Shown piece by piece: positions 8,133 through 16,658 of a DNA stretch of 64,000 bases; position 1 is the first letter of the stretch, and each line of letters begins with the position of its first letter. The notes beneath the pieces were generated by a model. The model ran no database searches, was not told where the DNA came from, and was given only the letters and a program-made list of their open reading frames with translations. This DNA comes from Lachnospiraceae bacterium UBA3804 (GTDB lineage: Bacteria > Bacillota > Clostridia > Lachnospirales > Lachnospiraceae), in NCBI GenBank assembly GCA_002368665.1, contig DFEK01000011.1, positions 62,001 to 126,000 of the forward strand. The letters run 5' to 3'. The translations under genes were made by a program, and so were the position numbers.

Positions 8133-8516
8133 TTATTCCTCGGACGATTCCTCCGTTCTCTCTTCCGATTGCTCTTCGTCTGATTCTTCAACCGTCCCCT
8201 CGGTTTTTTTCACGATCTCGCGATATCTTATTTCATCCGCCTCATCCATCATCTTCTGCGTCTCTTCACTTCTGAAGCTTGCCACGGTCCGTTTACCGGT
8301 CAGAAGTCCGACGATCCAGATAATCACCCAGATTAAGATCGGTATCACGATACAACCGAAGATAAAGAACGGAAACAGTTTGTCTTTATTCGGTATCGGC
8401 AGGACGGCAAGGAGCATGGTTGCAGTAAACCAGATTACCACCAGCGCAATGCCGATCCAGGCTAAGATTCGTTTCGTTTTATTGTTACTTTTTGGTCCTT
8501 CGTTATTGTTACCCAT
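8133..8516 (-). CDS. small two-helix membrane protein
   Basis: 127 residues. An Asn- and Lys-rich N-terminus leads into two membrane helices (about 17-38 and 46-72). The cytoplasmic C-terminus is acidic and Ser-rich (VEESDEEQSEERTEESSEE). No family was recognised. Its ATG shares one base with the purB stop (TAATG), so translation is likely coupled to purB and it is the last gene of the operon. Confidence 0.75.
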   Translation of the reverse strand: MGNNNEGPKSNNKTKRILAWIGIALVVIWFTATMLLAVLPIPNKDKLFPFFIFGCIVIPILIWVIIWIVGLLTGKRTVASFRSEETQKMMDEADEIRYREIVKKTEGTVEESDEEQSEERTEESSEE

Positions 8517-9952
8517 TACACATTAATCTCCGCTACACCACCAAGCAGATCCTTGTTGGCATCCAATACGGGCTGTACCACATCACGTAAGAATTTCTCG
8601 GTCTGAATCTTCGCACGGCCGGTATATAACTCAGGTTTTAAGACATCCAGGATCTCTTCACGGCTGACACCGAAGAGTTCATCTGCCGCAATCAGGTCTA
8701 CCAGATTATTTTCCTTACCCTCTTCTTTCACGGTTGCGCCTGCCTGCATGGAAAGGGAACGGATCTCTTCGTGCAGTTCCTGACGGTCTCCGCCGCGCTT
8801 TACAGCATCCATCATGATATTCTCGGTTGCCATGAACGGAAGTTCAGCCAACAGGTGTTTCTCAATAACCTTCGGATAAACCTTTAATCCGTCGGTGACA
8901 TTCATGCAAAGATCCAGTATTCCGTCGATTGCAAGGAAACCTTCCGGAATGGAGAGTCTCTTGTTCGCGGAATCGTCCAATGTTCTTTCAAACCACTGGG
9001 TTGCGGAAGTGATGGCCGGATTGAGTGCATCGATCATCACATAACGGGAAAGGGAAGCGATACGCTCACTTCTCATCGGATTACGCTTGTAGGCCATTGC
9101 GGAGGAACCGATCTGTGTCTTCTCAAACGGTTCTTCCACTTCCTTTAAGTGCTGCAGAAGACGGATGTCGTTGCTCATCTTATGTGCGCTTGCAGCGATA
9201 CCTGCAAGAATATTGGCCACCCTGGTATCCACCTTACGGGAATAGGTTTGGCCGGAAACCGGATATACATTGTCGAAGCCCATCTTCTTGGCAATCATGG
9301 GATCAATCTTGTCAATTGTCTCCTGATCACCTTCGAACAATTCGAGGAAACTTGCCTGGGTGCCCGTGGTTCCCTTGGAACCTAGAAGTTTTAAGGTCGA
9401 AGCTACATATTCAAGGTCTTCCAAATCCATCAGAAATTCCTGCATCCAAAGTGTTGCTCTTTTACCTACGGTTGTAGGCTGTGCAGGCTGGAAATGGGTA
9501 AAAGCAAGAGTCGGCAGTTCCTTGTACTGATCCGCAAACTTGGCTAAGTTGGCAATGACATTCACAAGTTTTTTCTTAACGAGTTTCAGAGCCTCATTCA
9601 TTACGATGATGTCAGTATTGTCACCAACATAGCAGCTGGTAGCGCCAAGGTGGATAATACCCTTTGCCTTCGGGCACTGCAGCCCGTATGCATAGACATG
9701 ACTCATAACATCATGACGTACGATCTTCTCTCTGGCCTTTGCCTCTTCATAGTTGATGTCGTCCTGATGTTCCTTCAGTTCTTCGATCATCTCGGGCGTA
9801 ATCTGCTTAAGCCCAAGTTCCATCTCTGTTTCTGCCAAAGCAATCCAAAGTTTTCTCCAGGTTCTGAACTTCATGTCAGGGGAGAAAACATACTGCATCT
9901 CTTTGCTTGCATACCGCTCGGAAAGCGGACTTACGTATCTGTCTGTATCCAT
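8516..9952 (-). CDS. purB: adenylosuccinate lyase
   Basis: 478 residues, starting at the ATG at 9952 eight bases after AAGGAG; longer in-frame starts are not supported. This cytoplasmic homotetramer acts twice in purine synthesis, splitting SAICAR to AICAR plus fumarate and adenylosuccinate to AMP plus fumarate. The fumarate-lyase signature with the flexible serine loop is GSSAMAYKRNPMRSERI. Other family motifs are DVMSHVYAYG and HLGATSCYVGDNTD near the substrate pocket. Length is typical for the type found in Clostridia. It is unusual that purB sits at the end of a long operon of unrelated large proteins rather than with pur genes. Confidence 0.95.
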   Translation of the reverse strand: MDTDRYVSPLSERYASKEMQYVFSPDMKFRTWRKLWIALAETEMELGLKQITPEMIEELKEHQDDINYEEAKAREKIVRHDVMSHVYAYGLQCPKAKGIIHLGATSCYVGDNTDIIVMNEALKLVKKKLVNVIANLAKFADQYKELPTLAFTHFQPAQPTTVGKRATLWMQEFLMDLEDLEYVASTLKLLGSKGTTGTQASFLELFEGDQETIDKIDPMIAKKMGFDNVYPVSGQTYSRKVDTRVANILAGIAASAHKMSNDIRLLQHLKEVEEPFEKTQIGSSAMAYKRNPMRSERIASLSRYVMIDALNPAITSATQWFERTLDDSANKRLSIPEGFLAIDGILDLCMNVTDGLKVYPKVIEKHLLAELPFMATENIMMDAVKRGGDRQELHEEIRSLSMQAGATVKEEGKENNLVDLIAADELFGVSREEILDVLKPELYTGRAKIQTEKFLRDVVQPVLDANKDLLGGVAEINV

Positions 9953-9981
9953 GTTACACTCCTTCTCGGTGCCGGGCACCA

Positions 9982-10800
9982 TTAAATATATCTTCTGTAA
10001 TCTTCTTTGTACTCGTTCATCTTCTTGCCGAGCCACTCGCGGAATTCCACGGTATCTCCGGCATCCAGCACTTCGTTAATTTCTTTGGCCTCATCGGTTT
10101 CCGGCCAAGCCGCATTGATGGTCTTCATATCTTCTTCGAGTTGCAGTGTATCCGCTCCCATATCCAGTACGGAACTGATCTGGCGAATATACTCTCCTTC
10201 CGGAAGATACAGTCTCTTGGCAGCCGCATAGCAGTAGAAATGCTCTTTTTTACCGTCCAGAAGATAAGCATTCCGAAATGCTTCCTCCGCACGTTCAAAC
10301 AGGAACTGTCTTGCAAGTGCGATTCCGAGGTTATGATATACACCACCCAGGAATTCTTTCTCGGACTCATCCACCTGATCGATCAGTGCTTCGTATTCCT
10401 TGATCGCATGGTCGTAACGTTCTTTGCGCAGATAGAAATCCGCATGCGTTTTACGACGCTTGATGATATTCGTACTTCCGCCCTGACGCACGATTTCAAG
10501 GATTGCTTTTTTCTCTTTGGGAGAAACGAAAGCCGTATGATCCAGAACCGCTTCCACGAATCTCGGCAGCGGCAGGCTCCTTGCAACGCAGCGGCTTAGA
10601 TCCTGTGCAATCTCTCTGACGCCACACTCTTCTTCCAGCCAGGCGATCAGTTCCGGCGTGAAGATGTCGCACTCAAGAAGCTCCGGATTCTCGCAGATGC
10701 AGTAAGCAAGTTCGTCTGCGGAATAAATGCGGACACATATTTTGTTTAAGTAGAACGGCCGGTTGCCCTTCCGTCCCGTACAACTGTACATATTACCCAT
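9982..10800 (-). CDS. TPR-like helical repeat protein
   Basis: 272 residues, starting after AGAGGAAAC. The N-terminus is marked by CTGRKGNRPFYLNKICVRIY, then a mostly helical body with TPR-like pairs, for example DFYLRKERYDHAIKEYEALI and GIALARQFLFERAEEAFRNA, where small residues sit at the packing positions. A scaffold or adaptor role is expected. It follows the actin-fold gene by 24 bases and precedes purB by 29 bases, so it belongs to the same operon. TPR proteins often work with Hsp70-like proteins, which makes the pairing suggestive, but no direct evidence links them. Confidence 0.7.
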   Translation of the reverse strand: MGNMYSCTGRKGNRPFYLNKICVRIYSADELAYCICENPELLECDIFTPELIAWLEEECGVREIAQDLSRCVARSLPLPRFVEAVLDHTAFVSPKEKKAILEIVRQGGSTNIIKRRKTHADFYLRKERYDHAIKEYEALIDQVDESEKEFLGGVYHNLGIALARQFLFERAEEAFRNAYLLDGKKEHFYCYAAAKRLYLPEGEYIRQISSVLDMGADTLQLEEDMKTINAAWPETDEAKEINEVLDAGDTVEFREWLGKKMNEYKEDYRRYI

Positions 10801-10824
10801 ATGTTTCCTCTGTATCTTAATACA

Positions 10825-12123
10825 CTACGAATTCAAGTCAAGTTCTTCCACCCATTCCAGACCCGTGGAAGGATAAATTTCTCCGAAACCGAGATCCTTT
10901 GCAATGAACCGGATTGTATGCTCGGATGCCATTTTGATCGTCAGCGAAATTCTGGTCATGCGCCCACTCTTAACGGAAAGTCCCTGCAGTTTCAGATCCG
11001 CGCTCACACGGTTTCTTCTGGAGATCTGCTCCATCCAGATGGGCACGGTATCCGTTTCGTGAAGCAGGAATTCTTTCGTCTTACCGACTTCATACCAGTG
11101 TTCACCGGCGGTGATAAAAACTTCTTCCTGCAGATCACCGTTGTCATTTAAGCTGACGCCGACATTTGCCTGGATACGGTCTCTTCCGAAGAAGCGGATA
11201 TTCTTCTCATATCCGGAAGGTACCGCATACTCTTTGGCCGCAAGGCAGGCACCCTTACTGAAAAGATTGTTGCCCTTAAATACATGACGGTTCTTACATA
11301 AGAACTTCAGCGACTCATTGCTCCAGTCATCATAGAATCCTTCGCCGATCAGATATACGGCGGAGAAAACTTTATTCTCCATTAAGTGATCCGTGATATT
11401 TAAGAATCTTCTGTCCATTTCATCGCCGGATGCACTTCCGGGACCGAAGGTAAAATCCTCATACGGATAGTTCTCCACGCCCGCAATGGCAGGTGTGACG
11501 AAACGATTTTTCTCCATGCGGTAGATATTCAAGAAACCTTCCGCACTGTCGCAAAGCAGAACCTGATGATTATGCAGTTCGGGTTTCTGATGCAGCATGT
11601 AGAAGAAGAAACTCTCTTCATAACTTAAGAAATGAATCTTGTCTTCCTCCAGCTTCAGAAGTTCCGGCAGTTTGCCAAGAACCTTCATCATCGAAGAATC
11701 CGCATTGCGGACGGTAATAACGACCGCGGAGATTTTATCGGGTGTGGTCATTAACGGAAGCATTGCAAAACTTCTCTTGATAAAGAGTAAGAGCAAATCT
11801 TCCGCCTTGTACTCTTCCGTTCCCATTCGAAGGTTCTCACCCGCAAGGGCTTTCTTAAGTAAATTCGATACGATATGTCCGTCGCTTTCGCGGAACGCAT
11901 CCTCCGCAGCCTTTCCGATCACCCACTGGCTGTTGGATTTGCGTTTTAATATCACGGCCGGAATATTGTATTCTTCCTCGCCCGCAACCGTGCTCATCGT
12001 CTGCGGATCGTTCGAATCGATCCTGCAATAGGAAAGCTGTGCGAAACGATTGTTCAGATCGAATCCCACCACATAGCGGTCTTTATTGATTTTTTCAAAA
12101 ACATCCTTAATTACCGAAGCCAT
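10825..12123 (-). CDS. DUF5716-type protein with an actin/Hsp70-like fold
   Basis: 432 residues. I believe it matches the Lachnospiraceae family DUF5716. The first two-thirds follow the order of an actin/Hsp70 ATPase: a phosphate-1-like loop (VGFDLNNRFAQLSYCR, residues about 18-33), a core strand IPAVILKRKSNSQWVIGKAA, VVITVRN, a phosphate-2-like hairpin HQVLLCDSAEGFLNIYRM, and an adenosine-like turn AVYLIGEGFYDDW with SKGACLAAKEYA near the end. The phosphate loops are degenerate (no DxGxGT pattern), so ATP hydrolysis is doubtful. The C-terminal 140 residues look like a beta sandwich. It lies eight bases after the giant partner gene. A chaperone-like or filament role is inference. Confidence 0.65.
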   Translation of the reverse strand: MASVIKDVFEKINKDRYVVGFDLNNRFAQLSYCRIDSNDPQTMSTVAGEEEYNIPAVILKRKSNSQWVIGKAAEDAFRESDGHIVSNLLKKALAGENLRMGTEEYKAEDLLLLFIKRSFAMLPLMTTPDKISAVVITVRNADSSMMKVLGKLPELLKLEEDKIHFLSYEESFFFYMLHQKPELHNHQVLLCDSAEGFLNIYRMEKNRFVTPAIAGVENYPYEDFTFGPGSASGDEMDRRFLNITDHLMENKVFSAVYLIGEGFYDDWSNESLKFLCKNRHVFKGNNLFSKGACLAAKEYAVPSGYEKNIRFFGRDRIQANVGVSLNDNGDLQEEVFITAGEHWYEVGKTKEFLLHETDTVPIWMEQISRRNRVSADLKLQGLSVKSGRMTRISLTIKMASEHTIRFIAKDLGFGEIYPSTGLEWVEELDLNS

Positions 12124-12131
12124 GTTTTCCT

Positions 12132-15100
12132 TTATTCCTCAATGCGAAACAGTTGTTTCGTTACATAATCCATTTTGGCATACTCTGCAAGCAGTTCGCC
12201 CGCCTTCATCTCTTCTCCGCGTTCCCTCTTCGTGATGGCACGGTTTAATAACTCAAATCTCCAGGGAATCGGTGAAGCTTCCTCTTTCTTCTCCAGTGTC
12301 GCACTTAAGGTTAACTGCTCTCTGTTACCGGTTTCCTCGGTGATGTAGTACGATACTTTATCACCGGCAAAGAGAATAAAATCTTTGACGAAGATTCCGC
12401 AGTATAGATTGTCCATCTCCTCTTTGCGATACTCGGGATTCTCGCTGTTCTCACGCTCGATGGCATAGTGTAAGATCACGCGGCTGTCCGCATTTCCGCG
12501 GTATTCCACAAAGGAGCGGTCGGTATACGGAACCACCTTCGGGATTGCAGGTGCAAAGGTTAAGAAGAAGGGGAAGATGACATTGTTCTTTAATTCATCA
12601 ACTACGATTGTAGTAAGAACCGGAACATTCCACTCGCTCTCGCTCTTCTCGGATGCACGCTTTGCATAAGCAAGACGACAGATCCGGCTGACTTTTTCAT
12701 CCTCTCTCATTAACTGTGCAATCTCTGTAAATACGCTCTCGGCCGGTTTGTAATCGCCGATGAAATAGCTGTATGCGCTCTCTGCCAGATATGCTTTCCG
12801 CACAGCGGTCGAGCCGCCGATCTTGACATAACGGGAATAGAGATTCTCGCGTTCCGCACTCTTTAAACCAACGTAGAGCATCTGTAAGAGGGTACGCTCG
12901 GTCAGCTGGTATACATCCACGCCAAAGCTTTCGCAGTGGCGCATCAGTTCCAACATCTCATCGATTCTTCCGCAGAAATTCTTCGTCAGATACTGTAAAA
13001 TCACACGGTCAAAACGGCCCTTGCGGTAGATATCCGAACTCAAGCCTCGCATATGCTCATCCTGCGTATAGTCCGTACGCTCCAGATAGCGGCTGATTAA
13101 GCGCATTGTGGTTTTCTCGGAAACATGTTCCATACCGAAGGTATATAACCACTTGAATGCCTCGTCATAAAGACCTCTTGCAACCATGATGTGAAGAATT
13201 TCTCCGCGCACATCGGCGGAAAGAACTTCCGGTTTCACCACAAGTAAAAGTCTGTCCAGCTCACGGATTCTGTCATGTTCGAAATAGAAACGGATTAAGT
13301 CGAAGAGAATCTCTTTTTTAAACGTAAATGTTACGGAATCCAGATTTAACAAAGTCTCGTAGATATCCACGTTGGAGTCGTTGATTTCGATGTGTCCGAT
13401 TTCATTCTCGGTCACATGAAGCAGGATTCCCGCACGGCGCTCCACAAGAGGGAATACCTTATCCCTGACTTCTTTGGAATAAAGAAGCGGTGTCGGTTTC
13501 ACCATGCTTTCGGAAATATATCTGGTACCGTTCTCATCTTCGAAAAGAACGCAATAATCTTTCGCATAAATCGTCGGATACGCCACATCCTTAAATACCG
13601 GGAATTTGCCCTCTCCGACCGCCTTGTCATGAATTACGATCACTTTCTTCATGCCCGGCACATTGACCTTCATCTCATGTGCGTAAAGAATCGGAGCTAA
13701 GGAAGAAGCAATGTCTTCATCCACGAAATCGGGTGTGATGAAACGCTTGTAAAGCTTGATCAGGTTGCGGTTGATGTGACCTTTCTTAATCTGCTCTTTC
13801 AGGAAGTCCACTACGGATTCTTCGTAGGAGTCGGCCACTTCCGGAACCACTGCGCGGTAGTCAAATACATTGGCATAAAGCAATGCCATTTTGTCATACT
13901 CCAGGTGGTTCTGATATGCGAAATACATCATGACCATCTTCGGCAGCATCTCTTTGTAATCCGCCGGAACGCTTGCCATGTAGAATTCATATAACTGGGT
14001 AATTCGGATCTCTTCTTTGATGGCATCTTCATACCAGCGGATGTACTCTTCTCCGACGCAGTTTCCGCGCATCAGAAGTACACAGATGCTCTGCAGAAGA
14101 TCCTTGGAAGGCGCAACTTTATACGTTGCTTTTAAAACATCAAAGAGCAGATCATCATACTCGCGTTCCCTTGAGATTAAGAACTGTACTCTCTCGCCGA
14201 TGGAAGCCGTAATAACACCTTTCTTCAGTGCAAAACGAAGAAGGGTGCGCTCGTACTCTCCGAGTTTCACCATTAAAGAAGGCTGCTTGGATAATAAGTG
14301 CACGGCTTCGGAATAAAGAAGCGGTGAGGAAATACCGGAATTATACTGCTCTTCCAGAAACTCCCAACGTTTGTCGTCGCGGAAGGTTAAGTCTTCTTTC
14401 AGATAGATCAGCATCCAGGCAAGAGCCGGATTGCGGGAATCTTTATGATAGAGTTTGCGTACCTTATGGAACACCTTATCCACATAGTCCGGTTCCGGAT
14501 GCAACATTCCGGTTAAGTAGAGGTAATATCCGTATGTCGTATCCGAGAATTTGGCATCGGGACTTTCCATCTCTGCTTCGAGTGCATCCATGTGAGACAA
14601 CGCGTCGGCTGTTTTACCCGCCGTCAGCAGAAGCTGGATTTCGAATAATTTCACGATGATCGCGCGCTCGCCCTTGACCGTAAGCTGGGAAAGTTCCTCG
14701 GAAGAAATGCGAACCCAGTCCTCGGAATTCATCTTGCCCAGGCGGAACGAGATATATTCCCGCATAAGGCGCGCAACCGTCTTTTTGTAAATATGATTAG
14801 CCGAGTGCTCCATATCAATGGGGTTATTCTCGACAATGATCCGAACCTTAAATTCGTTCTCCGGAGTCAGAACGAGAAGTTCACCGAAATTTCTGCCCGC
14901 ATGCAGATTCGAAGGAACGATGGTAAATCCGATCTCCAACTGTCCCTCAACAAGATCCTCCGCCGTATAAACGTTCTGGCGAACATCAATGAAATCACCG
15001 GTTGCTTCCACTTCCGCGCGGATATAGCCCCAGCCGTTTACCTTCAGGGAAACGGATTTGTCGCAATTGGCGGGCACGGAGCGATACACCTGATGATTGG

Positions 15101-15695
15101 TAGGTAATTCATAGGTGTTTCTGCTTTTCTTATGTACGGTGATCAGGAATTCATCCACACAGTGTTCGTCGCCCTCTTCCGTGCTCAATCCACGGTATGC
15201 GCAACGGTACTGTCTGTCGTTTCCGGTTAAAATTTCTGCGAAACTGTTGGAATAATAAAGACTTACGGCCTCTTCCCAGTTCGTTTTGGCAAGATTGGTA
15301 AAATGAAACAGATTCTTGATCGGACCCATGGAGCTGTACATATATTCCTGTGCCATGGTCACTTCAAACGGTAAGGTAAATTCTCCCTTATCGCTTAAGA
15401 TAATAAACTCTCCCGTGACAACATCGCCGGCTTCCAAGCCGGTTGCATCAAAGGAGTAGGTAATTTCCGAGTGGATTCCACGGAAGTTTCCGGTAAGCAC
15501 CTTCATTCTCGAATGGGTGGATAATACCAGACCGCCCGCGGGAATGCCTTCTTCGCTCTCAATCCCGAAACTTCCCTCTCTGGCTTCGGGGCGTACGAAT
15601 TCCAGTTCCACTTTCTCGACATCAAAAGAAAGCTTTCCCATCCGATGGGAAAAATCATATTCCTCCTGTGCCATTGCCAGAACAGTCTTTCTCAA
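12132..15695 (-). CDS. DUF5717-type giant repeat protein (TTG start)
   Basis: About 1187 residues from a TTG at 15695 placed seven bases after CAGGGAG; the resulting N-terminus (MRKTVLAMAQEEYDFSHRM) fits the family better than the ATG at 15674 or the longer frame. I believe this is DUF5717. Residues about 20-330 are beta-rich and look like two Ig-like domains. About 330-980 form helical repeats with no clear consensus. The last 200 residues are again beta-rich. There is no signal peptide or membrane helix, so it is probably cytoplasmic. It is the first gene of the operon with the actin-fold and TPR genes. No function is known to me. Confidence 0.7.
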   Translation of the reverse strand: MRKTVLAMAQEEYDFSHRMGKLSFDVEKVELEFVRPEAREGSFGIESEEGIPAGGLVLSTHSRMKVLTGNFRGIHSEITYSFDATGLEAGDVVTGEFIILSDKGEFTLPFEVTMAQEYMYSSMGPIKNLFHFTNLAKTNWEEAVSLYYSNSFAEILTGNDRQYRCAYRGLSTEEGDEHCVDEFLITVHKKSRNTYELPTNHQVYRSVPANCDKSVSLKVNGWGYIRAEVEATGDFIDVRQNVYTAEDLVEGQLEIGFTIVPSNLHAGRNFGELLVLTPENEFKVRIIVENNPIDMEHSANHIYKKTVARLMREYISFRLGKMNSEDWVRISSEELSQLTVKGERAIIVKLFEIQLLLTAGKTADALSHMDALEAEMESPDAKFSDTTYGYYLYLTGMLHPEPDYVDKVFHKVRKLYHKDSRNPALAWMLIYLKEDLTFRDDKRWEFLEEQYNSGISSPLLYSEAVHLLSKQPSLMVKLGEYERTLLRFALKKGVITASIGERVQFLISREREYDDLLFDVLKATYKVAPSKDLLQSICVLLMRGNCVGEEYIRWYEDAIKEEIRITQLYEFYMASVPADYKEMLPKMVMMYFAYQNHLEYDKMALLYANVFDYRAVVPEVADSYEESVVDFLKEQIKKGHINRNLIKLYKRFITPDFVDEDIASSLAPILYAHEMKVNVPGMKKVIVIHDKAVGEGKFPVFKDVAYPTIYAKDYCVLFEDENGTRYISESMVKPTPLLYSKEVRDKVFPLVERRAGILLHVTENEIGHIEINDSNVDIYETLLNLDSVTFTFKKEILFDLIRFYFEHDRIRELDRLLLVVKPEVLSADVRGEILHIMVARGLYDEAFKWLYTFGMEHVSEKTTMRLISRYLERTDYTQDEHMRGLSSDIYRKGRFDRVILQYLTKNFCGRIDEMLELMRHCESFGVDVYQLTERTLLQMLYVGLKSAERENLYSRYVKIGGSTAVRKAYLAESAYSYFIGDYKPAESVFTEIAQLMREDEKVSRICRLAYAKRASEKSESEWNVPVLTTIVVDELKNNVIFPFFLTFAPAIPKVVPYTDRSFVEYRGNADSRVILHYAIERENSENPEYRKEEMDNLYCGIFVKDFILFAGDKVSYYITEETGNREQLTLSATLEKKEEASPIPWRFELLNRAITKRERGEEMKAGELLAEYAKMDYVTKQLFRIEE

Positions 15696-15741
15696 CGCTA
15701 AACTCCCTGAAACCTGCGAATTTCTTTTCTTACACAAGTAA

Positions 15742-15811
15742 GGCGCATATGTGCCTGAAATCAAGCTACATATACGCCTATAGTATACCATTAAGTTGTG
15801 GTATGGTGCAA
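15742..15811 (-). promoter_or_regulatory. promoter and leader hairpin of the DUF5717/purB operon
   Basis: On the minus strand -35 TTGCAC (15806-15811) and -10 TATACT (15782-15787) are 18 bases apart. Starting almost at the expected first base is an 11-bp inverted repeat (15768-15778 with 15742-15752; GGCGTATATGT against ACATATGCGCC, one G-U pair). It could stabilise the mRNA 5' end or serve as an operator. No other promoter is visible down to purB, so purB probably depends on this one. Confidence 0.7.
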
Positions 15812-15845
15812 GGAAAAATACTAGATATTGGGGAAATTTCGCATT

Positions 15846-16658
15846 TTATAATTTCTCCACAAATTCATCCAGCCAGTTGCCTTCGAAAAGCTCGATCATA
15901 CCCTTGTCACATGCACCTGCAAGTTTGGAATCCATGGGGATTCTGGCAACATTCTTGATATCATATTTCGCAGCGATATCTTCAATATGGCTGTTTCCGT
16001 AAATATAGTGCTTCTCCTTGCAGTTCGGGCATTCGAAGTAGGATAAGTTCTCTACGATGCCGAGCACGGGAATATTCATCATATTGGCCATTTTAACGGC
16101 CTTCTCAACGATCATGGATACCAGTTCCTGCGGGGAGGTAACGATAACGATACCGTCCACGGGGATGGACTGGAAAACAGTCAGCGGAACATCACCTGTT
16201 CCTGGAGGCATATCGATGAAAAGATAATCTTTATCTGCCCATACAACCTCGGTCCAGAACTGCTTAACGGTTCCCGCAATGACGGGTCCTCTCCAGACAA
16301 CCGGATCGGTTTCGTTCTGCAGAAGTAAATTTACGGACATGATATCCGTATCCATTTTGGATTTCACGGGAAAGATGCCTGCTTCGTTTCCGGTAGCCTT
16401 CTCATGAATACCGAAGATCTTCGGAATCGAAGGTCCCGTGATATCCGCATCGAGAATACCGACTTTCTTTTCCTTACGCTGCATGGAAACGGCAAGAAGG
16501 GAGGTTACAAGACTCTTTCCGACACCGCCCTTACCGCTGACAACGGCAATGACCTTCTTTACATCCGATAAGGCGTTGGGTGCCTCTAACATGCTTTCCG
16601 GTTTACGATCCGCACATGCTTCTCCGCAGGTGCTGCAATCATGTGTACATTCACTCAT
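15846..16658 (-). CDS. mrp: Mrp/NBP35-family Fe-S cluster carrier ATPase
   Basis: 270 residues, starting at the ATG at 16658, which overlaps the stop of the upstream membrane gene by eight bases and lies seven bases after GGAG. The N-terminus has a cysteine cluster (CTHDCSTCGEAC) that may bind a cluster. The deviant Walker A is GKGGVGKS, Walker B is LFIDMPPGTGD, and the conserved CPNC pair that bridges the dimer cluster follows in FECPNCKEKH. The family holds and transfers Fe-S clusters in the cytoplasm. Its close coupling to a surface-polymer gene is unusual and may only reflect shared transcription. Confidence 0.9.
   Translation of the reverse strand: MSECTHDCSTCGEACADRKPESMLEAPNALSDVKKVIAVVSGKGGVGKSLVTSLLAVSMQRKEKKVGILDADITGPSIPKIFGIHEKATGNEAGIFPVKSKMDTDIMSVNLLLQNETDPVVWRGPVIAGTVKQFWTEVVWADKDYLFIDMPPGTGDVPLTVFQSIPVDGIVIVTSPQELVSMIVEKAVKMANMMNIPVLGIVENLSYFECPNCKEKHYIYGNSHIEDIAAKYDIKNVARIPMDSKLAGACDKGMIELFEGNWLDEFVEKL

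Noticed and set aside
9025..10599. Long plus-strand frames opposite purB and the TPR gene
   Set aside because: No ribosome sites or family motifs, and they lie opposite well-supported genes.
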